From NCBI GenBank assembly GCA_050084985.1, contig JBITNC010000002.1, positions 21,452,001-21,516,000 on the forward strand: 64,000 nucleotides of DNA, in the 5' to 3' direction. Source of the DNA: Nageia nagi. Its lineage: Eukaryota; Pinophyta. Below the pieces are notes generated by a model that worked only from the letters and a program-made list of their open reading frames with translations, ran no database searches and was not told where the DNA came from. The position numbers and the translations under genes were made by a program. Positions 48,054-59,254 of this stretch are shown here, in pieces. Within the stretch, counting starts at the first letter, position 1; each line of letters starts with the position of its first letter.

Positions 48054-48585
48054 GATATTAACACCCTTCCTTGAACCTCTAGTTATCATTTAAAAATGGT
48101 AATCTAGGCAATGCAAGATCTTGCAACTTTTCTATCTCTTAACTCAACTCAGCTCTAAAATCTATAAGTTTTGAATGCTCTTGAAACTTTTGTGCTTGAA
48201 ATTGGTTGTGTGTTGAACTAAAGAGTATGGAGGGAATTTTATTCATCCAAGGTTGGTAAGATTTCCATTAATGGCAATTACTACTTGAGGATCTTGAGAT
48301 CTATGCATTATATAGATTGATTTGGCATAAGCTAGATAAGTAGTTTCAAAGCATGCCAAACTTATTTTATGGTACTTGTGTGATGGTTTATGAAATTCAA
48401 AGAAATATTTCCTTAAATGTTGCCTCATTCAATTGATAGCTAAGTAGTACATCGACATTAACTCTTGATAAAGCTAAATTAAAGTTGATCATTAACGGCT
48501 ACCTACTTTTTGAGAACTGTGTGCAGAAGATGTAATTTTTTTTTTAACTATTTACAATATACATTGCTTTGTGGGTACTACAAGA

Positions 48586-49670
48586 TCATCTTATTACTTG
48601 GTAATGTTTCAAATAGATCCTGTTGATGGGAATAGGTAATTCTTGGGATTCGATAATATCTTGCAATTTGAATGAATTATTTTGCATAGCTTGAGTGATG
48701 ATGTAAGGTCTATTCCAAAGAGAATCAAATTTTTGGTGTCTTTCAGGCTTTGCTCTTTCCTCATCCCATTTGAAGATAATATCACCTGATTCAAACTTCC
48801 CCCAGGAAGACTTTTTCTTATCAAACCACTTCTTGACAATGTGCTGATGATGCTGGAATGACTCATATGCCTTATTTCGATCTTCCTCCAATTTTAGGAG
48901 CTAACTATATCTAGATTGTAGTGGATCAAAATGATGGTCCTCCATTTCTTATAGGATTTTCAATGTTGGTAACTCCATGTGTACTAGAAACATAGGTCTT
49001 TTACCATATACCAATGCATATGGGGATGTCTTTATTGCTGATTTTATACTGATCCTATCTACCCGTAATGCAAAGTCTAATCATGTTTACCATTGTTTGG
49101 GATTCCCTTTAATTATTCTCTTAATGATCTGGGTTAGATTTTTGTTAGTTGATTCAACTAACCCATTACCTTATGGGTAATAGTTTGAAGAGAACAACTA
49201 GTACACTTCATATTGAGCTATAACGCTTAATAAATTACCTCTAATAAATGTTAGGCCCTTCTCAGATACAATAATTTGTTGGATTTCAAAGCGAGTGATT
49301 ATCCTTTTAATCATTTCTATCATTGCTTCTTGATCTACATTTTTACATGGCATAGCTTCTAACCATCTAGTAAAGTAATTTGTTGCAGTCAAAATAAACT
49401 TGTGGCCTATCGATGAATTTGGGTTTATAACACTAAAGAAGTCCATACCCCATTGTTGAAAGGGTTCTTTGACTACCATAGGTTTGAGAGGCATTGCAAC
49501 TTATCTCCTCTTTCCCACAAATCTATTGCACTTGTCACATTCCTGGGTGATCTTGAATGAATCTTGAAATATAGTGGGCCAATAATATCTAGCTTGTAAT
49601 ACTTTTGCTACTATAGTTGGTCCACTGTAATGCCTACTAGAGAATCTGTAATGAAATTCATGCAATATTC
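48586..49670 (-). pseudogene. Element F gypsy integrase
   Basis: Integrase relic. An H2C2-type zinc-binding region comes first (HEFHYRFSSRHYSG then CDKCNRF, about 49670-49510). The core follows with WGMDFFSVINPNSS (first Asp), SEKGLTF where the family has SDNG (second Asp lost) and GNGLVESTNKNL (Glu). The C-terminal part ends with LWNRPYIITQAMQNNSFKLQ near 48650, a GPY/F-like module. In-frame stops are at about 49500, 49200 and elsewhere. No clear chromodomain was seen. Confidence 0.85.
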
Positions 49671-51270
49671 TTCAAGATTCATCTTGAGTCACACATCTTA
49701 GTAGGGTTTGATCAAATTTTTTTTTGTACAGATGATCATCTATCATGATAAACTTGAGGGCATGTAACTTGAATTTTCTTCTTTGAAATCTATCTAGAGC
49801 TTCAGGGCACCTACTAGTTTGGAAATAAATCATGATTTGTTTAATCCAATCACTTTCTTAATTGAGTTGTTATTCATCCTCCATAAGAGCAATCATATGT
49901 GAAACTTTAGCTATATTTTCATAGAGAGCCCTACCTCTGATCAACTTGATTAGCTTAATTTCTATGTCATATTCCATTATTTTAGTGATCTAATCAGCCT
50001 TTCTTTCACCTAGATCTCCTTGTATAATATAATTTCTTACATCTGGATGGATAGTAAATACAAGGATTCTATTATAAGAGACATAATACTTGAATTTTTT
50101 AAGCCTCTTCATTATGGAAAACACTTGCTTTTCAATAAATGAGTACCTTTACTAGTGTTGATGCAGTGTTTGATTATAAAAACCAGTCAAATGTTCTTCA
50201 TTGTTATCATCCTTTTGTTCTAGAATTGCAATAATGCTCCTATCTGCTCCATGTGCATACATGATAAAATCTTTTAACATATCAAGATTTTTAAGCATAG
50301 GAGCTTCTATTATAGCCTTTTTTTTTCTTTAAAGGCAACTTTTGCTTCATATGACCAAGAGAATACAACATATTTCTTTAGCATTGAAGTGATTGGGGAT
50401 ACAATCTTTGAAAAATTATTGATAAATTTTTTAACAAAATTGATTTGACTAAGGAATGACTGCAAGGTCTTCTTGTTAAAGGTAAGTGGCAATGCTTCTA
50501 TAGCTTTTACTCTATCTAGATCAATTTCTAGCCCCTCTTTTGATATAATGTGGCCAAGTAATTTTCCTTGATTGACCATAAAAATTGATTTTTTTGGATA
50601 TATTAAAATGCCAAATTTCATGGATTTTTCAAAGACTAGTCTTAGATGTTTTAGGTGATCACTACTGCTTCTGGAGAAAACTATGATATCATCTAGATAG
50701 ACCAATATAATCTTATTTATTAGCTTGCCAAATACATGATCCATGGCTCTTTGAAAGGTAGCTCCTGCATTAGAAAATACTAAATGACATTCTTTGGAAA
50801 GAAAATATCCCCCATTTAGTTGTAAATGTAGTTTTGAATTGATCTTCATCTTTTATCCAAATTTGATTAAATCTTGAGTAACCATCAATAATTGAAAAAT
50901 AGCAAGCTTTGGCTACTATATGCAAGATCTTTTACATAGGAGGGAAAGGATAATTATCTTTCAGATATACTTTATTCAAATTTCTAAAATCAACATAGAG
51001 TCTGATTTCTCCACTTTTCTTTCTAATAGGAACTAGATTTGCAACCCAAGAAGAATGCTTAATAAGGTAAATAATTTTTTAATCAAAAAGCTTAATTAAC
51101 TCTTATTTCATAGCTTCCTCTATTTTTGGGTTGATTGGTCTTTATTTTTGCCTATATGATTTGATATCTGGTTCAAGCTCAATTGTGTGTTGGATGATAT
51201 TTTTGTCATATGTCTTAAGATCATCATAAGTCAAGGTAATTACTTGAGAAAACTTATGATAAATTTGAGA
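49671..51270 (-). pseudogene. Element F gypsy reverse transcriptase and RNase H
   Basis: RT begins near 51250 with QHTIELEPDIKSYRQK and continues through WVANLVPIRKKSGEIRLYVD (about 51050) to the preserved 180-codon frame 50310-50849. That frame carries FSNAGATFQRAMDHVF and the catalytic ILVYLDDIIVFSRS (about 50700). A degenerate RNase H of the usual gypsy kind follows (about 50280-49900, EQKDDNNEEHLTGFYNQTL, RYSFIEKQVFSIMK). Several stops are present. Confidence 0.88.
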
Positions 51271-51311
51271 TATAGTAGCATTTTATATATCAAAACACTT
51301 TGAACTAATTT

Positions 51312-51536
51312 TTATATATTCTCAGATTCTACTTTCATCTCAATATAATTTTCCTTTAGGATGATTAAAGACTTACCCTTTAGGACATCTTTTGAATCAA
51401 ACAGTCTTTCAAAAGAGAGTAATTCTTTTGGTATAACATTGTTTTTGAGTTGAATGACATTTGATTCTTGAAAATAATCAGGTATTTTTTTAGTACCAAA
51501 AGTGTGATCCACTACTTCATCCATGAGGAAGTTCAT
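51312..51536 (-). pseudogene. Linker between the upstream RNase H-like domain and RT in element F
   Basis: A 74-residue open stretch (FQESNVIQLKNNVIPKELLS, ERLFDSKDVL) joining the RNase H-like domain to RT in the same direction. No domain is recognised; it shows that the two flanking domains belong to one polyprotein. Confidence 0.55.
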
Positions 51537-51599
51537 AATATGCTCATCAAAGTTGAATACTTGCCAGAAGTTTGCAGCATCAGGTACTAAAGGCCTACA

Positions 51600-52050
51600 C
51601 TAAAATTTGACTCCAAGAGCTCCTCTTTTATAATGAGTAGGACTATAATGTGCCCCTCTTCTAGCAAGTGCATCAGCTATTTAGTTGTGTCTTATAGGAA
51701 TAAATATAAAATTGATAGACAGGAATGAGTCTAATAAATCCCACACTCTATTCTTGTAGTTCTTCAAATAATGATGTTTTGCACTGATTTGATTTCTGAC
51801 CTACTTAATGACCAATTCTAAATCACCATGAATAATTAGGTATCTAATTCCTATATTAATTACTTTAGATAACCCTAGATAAAGGGCTTCATACTCAACA
51901 ACATTATTTGTACAAGTCCATGTGAATCAAAAGGAGAATTTTTTGGTAGTTCCCTTTAGAGATTTGAAGACCACTCCAGCTCCACATCCATGTCTACATC
52001 GAAAATCATCAAAATACATTATCCATATCTCATGTTATTTATTAGTAGTG
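51600..52050 (-). pseudogene. RNase H-like domain upstream of RT in element F
   Basis: Reads MWIMYFDDFRCRHGCGAGVV, NNVVEYEALYLGLSK, IIHGDLELVI and IADALARRGAHYSP, the D-E-D-D pattern of the archaeal-type RNase H (RVT_3 family) known from Tat/Ogre gypsy elements. Four acidic positions are visible (YFDD, VEYEAL, HGDLE, IADALA). It has three in-frame stops. In Tat elements this second RNase H lies between RT-RH and integrase; here it lies on the N-terminal side of RT. Confidence 0.78.
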
Positions 52051-52374
52051 ACTGATATTGGTTGATTTTTCTGATATAAATAATAATTTCTCATGCCAAC
52101 ATTTGTGAGCTAATAATTCAGATCATTTACTAAAAGAACTTCAATTGTTAGTAGTGATTCCTTTAGTGTGTCACTTTCAAATACTTCCACTAGTCATGGA
52201 TCATTCATACATTTTTGTTCATTGATCCTTTTGAGATGGATGGTTTTGGTGCCTTCATTCAAAATTTTTACCTATTTGTTTTGGAAAGGAAGAAGAAGTT
52301 GACTGTAGTCTAAAGCTAGGTATCCTCCAAATTTAGCAGTAAATTCTCTGGAAAGACATTTCGAATAAAGGTGG
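52051..52374 (-). pseudogene. Element F polyprotein upstream of the RNase H-like domain, cut by E
   Basis: Open stretches in the same direction (SREFTAKFGGYLALDYSQLL, TKTIHLKRINEQKCMNDP), broken by stops and truncated by the LTR of E at 52375. No protease DTG/DSG motif is visible. Confidence 0.5.
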
Positions 52375-52833
52375 TGAAGGATTTAGACCTAAACTAATCC
52401 TCAAGGACCAAGACTAGGAAACTTAATCATACATAAGATAACACAAATATAATGTGGTTCCTCCCTCCTTGGGAGTACATCCACAACTAGTTCTCAATTC
52501 TCAATCTATGCACCTCTTACAACAATTCTCTTCCTCTCCTACACAACTAGTAGAGTAATCTTACTCCAAAAACTTAGTTACGTTACAAGAGGAGAGGCCC
52601 TCTATTTATAGCTTGAGAGCACCTCCCTAACCTCCCTTTAACCCAAGGGTAAGGTTAGGGTTATAATAAATGTATCACCTAACTTTAACCTACCAACTAA
52701 CCACTTGGTAAAGTCAAAGTCTACATAATAAAGAATTCAATTAATCCCTTAAGGTATCTACATATTCTTTAAGTGATTAATTGAATTTACAAGGAGTTTA
52801 GATATTCACAATATTTCATTACAAATTCTAACA
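52375..52833 (-). repeat. 3' LTR of element E
   Basis: 459 bp, close to the D LTR in reverse orientation, but about 30 bp shorter near its inner R/U5 end. The adjacent PPT on the minus strand is AAGGGGGAG (52834-52846). Confidence 0.93.
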
Positions 52834-53294
52834 CTCCCCCTTAATGCAATATTGGGATAAAGCGTAGAAGAGAGAAGAGAGAGAGTAAGAGAGAGTTCTC
52901 CTCCATAGAGATACAAGTGGAGATGAGAACATTTACATATTTGAGAATCTTTTTGAGAACTAGTTTGAGACTCACTACATTACCATTTGACAAAAATGGT
53001 TTACAATACAATCATTAACCACAACTGGTTTCACTATACATAGTAGTCGATCAACTTTAAGCTAACATGTGAGTCTCCATGAGCTTGCTTATACAAGGTA
53101 AGTAACCTACATTTCTGAAGAAGATCCTACATGCTACAAGCAATTCATGAACAAAATTAATTAGATGCATCATATATTCAAATAAGAGAATCAAATAATG
53201 CCATCTTATAAATAACTGATCAATGGTGCACTATAAGTCATCACGGAGATGCCAAGCCATCACTCACAGTCACCTATTGTATATAGTCATGTGT

Positions 53295-53615
53295 TGATTT
53301 TTAATAGAGCATAAAAAATTGTACAACAAGTTTCTCATGCAGAGCAAACTTACCACGGAGGTATAGAATGTACAAGAAGTTCCTCACGCAGAGCGAACTT
53401 ACCATGGAGGTATATCAATTATATGCTCAAAAAAATGTACAACAAGTTTCTCATGCAGAGCAAACTTACCACGGAGGTATAAAATGTACAACAATTTTAT
53501 CACGCAGAGTAAACTTACCATGGAGGTATAAAATAATCAACACTCTATAACAATAATTTTACAACAAGTTTGTCACGCAGAGAAAACTTACCATGGAGGT
53601 ATAGAATGTACAATC
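53295..53615 (-). repeat. 49-bp minisatellite in element E
   Basis: About five to six copies of the D unit in reverse orientation (GTACAACAAGTTTCTCATGC, AGAGCAAACTTACCACGGAG), with a longer spacer in the middle. Confidence 0.92.
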
Positions 53616-53659
53616 AAAAAAGGCCTCTTAGAGGTGAAGTTATCATCACTACCAAAAGT

Positions 53660-56600
53660 TCAAACTTCACTCCCCCTTGAGGGCAACTTCACCAACCTGA
53701 GAGAATCCCTAAGCTTGCTGAATTGAGCTTCAGGAAGGGGCTTGGTGAATAAATCAACAGAGTTTTTAGTAGATGGACAATACTTCAAGTGTATGATGTC
53801 ATCTAGAACCTTCTCCCTGATAAAATAGGCTTGGATTTCCACATGTTTGGTTCTCTAATGGAACACAGGATTCTTAGCCAAAGAGATAGCTGATTGATTG
53901 TCTGAAGAAATAAGATATGGGCCATTTTGGTCATACCCAATTTTGGTTAGAAGATGCCTCAGCCAAATAGCATATTGGGTGGCAACAGACATGGCTCGAT
54001 ATTTAGCTTCTGTGGTAGAAAGAGTCACAGTAGGTTGCTTCTTAGAAGCCCAAGAAATAGCACCTGAACCAATGCTAAACACATATGCAGAGGTTGATTT
54101 TTTATCATCTCTATCTCCTCCATAATTAGAATCTGAGAACCCAGAGAGAATAATCGAGGGCACTTTGGAATACTTAAGAGCAAGATCCTTTATCCCTGCC
54201 ACATACCTCAAGATTTGCTTAATAGCATTGAGGTGTTCAACATATGGTTTTTGCATGAATCGTGCCATCAGATTCACTGCAAAGGCAATATCAGGTCGAG
54301 AGATAGTCAGATACAGAAGACTACTGATCAATTGCCTATAAGCTGTAGCATCAACCAACTGAGAATCTGAGCTCAGAGATACCATGATTCTAGGAGAAAT
54401 AGGTATTGCAACATATTTACACTCCTCCATTCCAAACTTTTGCAAGATGTCTGATATATACTTAGATTGACTAAGATAAGTACAATCTTTGTGTTGGTAT
54501 ACTTGCATCCCAAGATAGTAATGCAATAGACCTAGATCAGTCATTTCAAATGTTGCCTTCAGTTTGGAGATGCACTCTTGGATGATTTCAATATTATTGC
54601 CAGTTATGAGAAGATCATCCACATAAAGAAGAATTAAGACCACGTCTTTTCCTTGATTGAGTACATAGAGATTTGAGTCAGAGAAGCACTTGGAAAAACC
54701 AATATCTGCAAAGAATCCTAAAATTTTCTTGTACCATGCTCTAGGTGCTTGCTTAAGTCCATACAAAGATTTCTTAAGCTTGCACATGAAAGACTCTTTA
54801 CCTTCTAGAATAAATCCTTCTGGTTGATTCATGTAGATTGCTACATCCAATTCACCATTGAGAAATGCACTCTTGACATCAAGTTGAAAAGCTTTCCATC
54901 CTTGAGCTACAGAAAGAGCAAGGATTATCCTGATAGTAGGCATCTTGGCCACAGGAGCAAAGGTTTCCTAATAATCAATACCATATTTCTGAGTGAATCC
55001 TTTGGCCACTAACCTTGCTTTGTGTTTTTCAATTTGTATCACATTTTTCTCATTGGGATAAGGAACCAAATCCCAAGTTTCATTTTTCATGAGCGCCTCA
55101 TACTCAACTTTCCTAGCTTCCATCCAACACTCTTGCTTGGAAGCTTCTTTGAAGGTTGATGGCTCATGCGTATTATCAATTTTGGCAAATAAAGAGTTAT
55201 TCAAGGTCATACTCCTTGTAATTCTCTAAGCTAGAGAATTTTGCTCTTGTGGTGACTTCCCTACATGATCATCCAACTAGTTAGGTGCAAGTGAAGAATC
55301 ATCTGAATCAGACACCTCAGCATGAGAGGTCGTATCCTCAGGAAGTTCATTGAACTTGACATTTCTAGAAATAAAGACTATTTTATGGGATGAGGAGTAG
55401 AGCCTGTAACCTCTATGCTGATTATCATACCCCACAAAGATGCATTTTTCTGATCTTTTATCCAACTTCTTTCTTTTCTCTGAGGTAATGAAGGCAAATG
55501 CATCACAACTGAAGACTCTAAAGTGTGAGAGGTTAGGTTTCTTTCTTGTCCATGCTTCATATGGAGTTTTACCTTCAACTCCTTTAGTAGGACACCTATT
55601 TAGGGTGTGAATAGCAGTGTGAATAGCTTCTCCCCATAAGAAACTAGGAAGGTTACCCAACATGCACCTTGCCATTTCCATAATAGTTCTATTCTTCCTT
55701 TCAGCAACTCCATTTTGCTGAGGGGTGTAAGGGATTGTAAATTGCCGCTTGATCCCATGTTTAACATAATAGTCATTAAACTCATTGCTATTATACTCAC
55801 CCCCATTATCAGATCTTAGCATCTTGATCTTAAAATCAATTTGATTTTCAACAAGTGCCTTGAAGTCTCTAAACCTATCAAAAGTTTGATCCTTGTGCTA
55901 GATAACCAAATGTCATCTTACTGAAGTCATCAATGAAGGTTAGAACATAAGAAGCTCCCCCTAGAGACTTAGTTTGAAATGGACCTATCAAATCTGAATG
56001 CACAAGCTAAAGAGGATGAGTAGCCCGAGTTGCCTTATCTTTTTCAAACTTTTGCCTATTCATCTTTCCTAGAATGCACCTTTCACAGAGACCAATTGTG
56101 GGTGAAATATTAGGTAAACCTTCCACAAGTTCTTGAGTTTTCATATCTTGAATACTCTTGTGGTTAAGGTGCCCTAATCATTGATGCCAAAGATTACCTT
56201 TTGAACAAACATTTGCAGCAAGACAAATCTTTGAAGGAACTTGATCCACAATATAAAGGTCATCCTTTACTGATCCTTTCATGAAGGTGGCAAGTCCTTT
56301 CTTAACACACCAGGAGTGTGAGGTAAACTCAAATGAGTATCCTTTCCTTATAATCTGAATTACAGAGATGAGATTCATCCTTAGTTTAGGCACATAAAAG
56401 ACATTATCAAGAGTCTTTCCATGAATCTTCACACTCCCTATTTCTTGAACATCAAGGACTGTATTATCACCTATCACAACTGCATGCTTCTTGTACTTAT
56501 GAAAGTTTTCAAACTTATCCTTTTCATAACACATGTGATTAGTGCATCCTGAATCAACAATCCAATCATTTGAAATAGTTTGAATCATTGAGTAGTAGGC

Positions 56601-57530
56601 AATAGTAGCAGTATGCTTGTTCTTCTTTCTATTATTGAAATTTCTCACATTTGCATTTCTCTTGCCTTTTTGAGTAAATTTCTTTTTATGATAATCATAC
56701 TCTTTATGCCCAAAGATGCCACAAAAGTTACAATTTCCATCAAACTTTTCCTAAGGTGTTGGATTGCTTGATCCAATTTTGTCATTCCTTTGCTTGAAGT
56801 TGCCATTATTATTGCCCTTTTTCTCATACTTCCTGAAGGTAGATGAGGACTTGTTATCTTTGAATTTATAATGTTTGAATTTTTTCTTGAAAGGAGTTTT
56901 GGTGGCTCCTAGAGCAATGCTATTGTCCTTTGGAGAAACGTTCAACATTTTTTTATTCAAAGTTTCCTCATGCTTCAGAAGGAGTCTAGAAAGGTTATCA
57001 AGAGAGATGACATCTTCTTCATTATCGAGCCTTGTTTCCATAACCGTGACAAAGTTACTAAACTTTATAGAAAGGCTTTGAAGAATGATGAAGACCATAA
57101 ACTAATCATTAATCTAGTTGCACCCACAGCCAACCAGTTGTGTCCTGAGGTCAATGATTTTGTTCAAGTAGATAGAAGCACTTTCATCTTCACCTTGATG
57201 ATATTGCAACAACTTTTGTAAAATGGTGAACCTCCTTGAAAATTTTGACCCAAGGTAAATTTTCTTTAGCCTATCCCAAGCTTCCTTTGCTGATGTTGAT
57301 GAAGAGATCATGAGAAGGATGTCATCTGAAACTGCATGATAAATCATTGAAGTTGCTAACTCATTCTTTGAGTTGTATACTTCAAGAGCCTTCTCATCGA
57401 TAGGAGGGACCAAGTCTTCATTAACTATCTGCCACAACTTCCTTGCTTGTAACTCAGCTTTCATACGAGGTTCCCATATTCCAAAGTTGGAACTGTCGAG
57501 TATATGCTTGGGTATGAAGGTTTCAACCAT
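53660..57530 (-). pseudogene. Element E copia gag-pol, broken
   Basis: Relic from ATG 57530 (MVETFIPKHILDSSNFGIWE) to the stop at 53660 (LPSRGSEV). Gag is followed by a zinc knuckle CNFCGIFGHKEYDY with Tyr for the last Cys (as in D, about 56690-56735), protease DWIVDSGCTNHMCYE, integrase (FIDDFSKMTFGYL, SDNGGEYNSNEF, TPQQNGVAERKN), a preserved RT-RNase H frame at 53855-54952 with LLYVDDLLITGN, and RNase H to the end. Breaks include stops near 57112, 57098, 56749, 56177 and 53853, a deletion in integrase near 55900, and a roughly 50-bp deletion near 55040 just before RT. Confidence 0.94.
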
Positions 57531-57639
57531 TGCTACAAAAAAATAAATATGTAATAAGAATGCAAATTTTACCATCTATACAAATAAAACATAAGTAAAC
57601 ATATCCCACATGTGCAAACTTATAAACCACAATCCATAG

Positions 57640-58110
57640 AAGGATAAAGTTGAGGTTGTTTTCTTGTATAAAATTAGGCCTTCACCTGGATGCCCGCAAG
57701 GTGGAGCCCAGGTACTACCAGTCCCCAACCAGTTCACCTTGGTCAGTAATATACTCTCACAAGGAGAAGTACTAACTATTTTCCAAGGATCTGATGTATC
57801 CTGGACCAGCCATTTTAATTATCTTTTTAAGGTTTTTAGTTTTCCTCCTAGGTTATCAGGATAATCCCTGAATGGACGTGCGGACATGTGGTATCACTAC
57901 ACACATGCCTGTCCACCTAATAGAGTTATGTCCAATCCAACAGAGGTCTTAGGGGCAATTAAGATGGACTTACCACCACTTGGGTCTTCAGACTAAAAAG
58001 GCTCTAGTCTGCCCTGTCCTCACCTCGTGGCTCCCCAAACAAGTCATGTTGTGGAAAAATACGTGCGGATGTGTTCATTTTAGGGGTTACTTTCAATATT
58101 TTACGTATTG
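57640..58110 (-). other. Conserved leader block, element E copy
   Basis: Reverse-orientation copy of the block at 34935-35380, very close to D over its length. Confidence 0.6.
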
Positions 58111-58630
58111 CAAGTATAAAGCAATTATGCAAAAATATAGAGTAAAGTAAAAATACTTCATCCACACAAAACTTGAAACCTTAAGAGTCCAATGGGTTTT
58201 GTACTAACCCCTAAAGGACTTTTTATATTTTGCATACTTTTGCTCAAGTTCAAAAATTTATTAAAACACTTTAATGAATTTTTAAAAGGGCTAAGTCCTA
58301 CTTAGCATTAATCCATAACTTAAACATGCATTATTCCATGACTTAAAATTAAGTAATAAACATGCATCATGCATTATTTAACTTAAAATTTTAATTACTA
58401 AGCATGCTTGATTCCTAACAAGGTTCAGAGGCATGCATTATAAACTTAGCATGCAAGATCCATAAAGATTTAAGTAAAAAATTATAAAAATTCCCCCCTT
58501 TTTTTTACTTAAAGTGCTAAAACTGGGATGCTAAAAAAGTTTTGTTTAAGTATGGTTCCTCCCTCCTTTGCACTTAATGTGTGATCCCTAAAAAACTTGT
58601 ATGCTAATATTGGTCTTTTGAAGTATGTAT
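58111..58630 (-). other. Leader of element E, left of G
   Basis: AT-rich, with repeated CATGCATTAT-like strings as in C and D. It ends with TGTAT, the duplicated target of G. Confidence 0.55.
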
Positions 58631-59176
58631 TGTTAGAAAATGGAGACTACAACTGGTTAGAAAATAGAGAGCAGTTTCTTTCTGTTTAACACCAAATTTC
58701 AGTTGCCAAGAAGCCATTACACCTGGTTATCAGTTATAGAAGGGTTGGGGGTTACCTAACAACCTTCCTGATCCAACTTGGGTTTAAGTTGGGTTAGTTT
58801 GTACCTATAAATAAGAGGCTTGAGTTGAGGCATGTATTATTGTAGTTTTGACAGCAATTGTGAAGTAGATTGTGATTGTTGAGAGAGAGAGATTGTAGTG
58901 AGGTTTTGTTGTAACTCCAAAGTGAAGATTGTAGCAAGGTTACGCTACTGGTTTGTTACTTGGAGGACTTTGAAGAATGATATGCAAAAGGGTTGAAAGC
59001 TTCTCCGTGGATGTAGCCTACATTGGGTGAACCACGTTATCTCTTGTGTCTCTCTTTGTGTGATTGATGTTCATGGTTATTTGATTTCAGTAGTATGTTT
59101 TGAATGTTGTTTCTTTTGCTAAGGAGTAAGAGAATTACTGATGCTCTTGCTTATATAAACTTATTAAATCCTAACA
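58631..59176 (+). repeat. 5' LTR of element G, with TATA box
   Basis: 546 bp, TGTTAG...CTAACA. TATAAATA lies at 58806-58813. The R/U5 region contains a GAGAGAGAGA run. Confidence 0.97.
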
Positions 59177-59178
59177 AG

Positions 59179-59190
59179 TGGTATCAGAGC
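59179..59190 (+). other. Primer binding site of element G
   Basis: TGGTATCAGAGC, an exact match to the canonical initiator tRNA-Met PBS, two bases after the LTR. Confidence 0.92.
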
Positions 59191-59254
59191 TTGTTGTTGT
59201 GTTGGGATTTTGTTGGTGAATCTTGTGTGTAGATTAGAAACCAGGAAGAGCACT

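Larger units (their letters stand above)
42406..52374 (-). mobile_element. Ty3/gypsy element F, 3' part, split by element E
   Basis: Minus-strand element inserted in the integrase of C. Transcription order, from high to low coordinates: RNase H-like domain, RT, RNase H, integrase, a long extra ORF, tandem repeats, PPT, 3' LTR. Integrase after RT places it in Ty3/gypsy. The 5' part (gag, probably protease, 5' LTR) lies beyond element E and outside the window. All genes are strongly decayed, so it is old. Confidence 0.85.
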
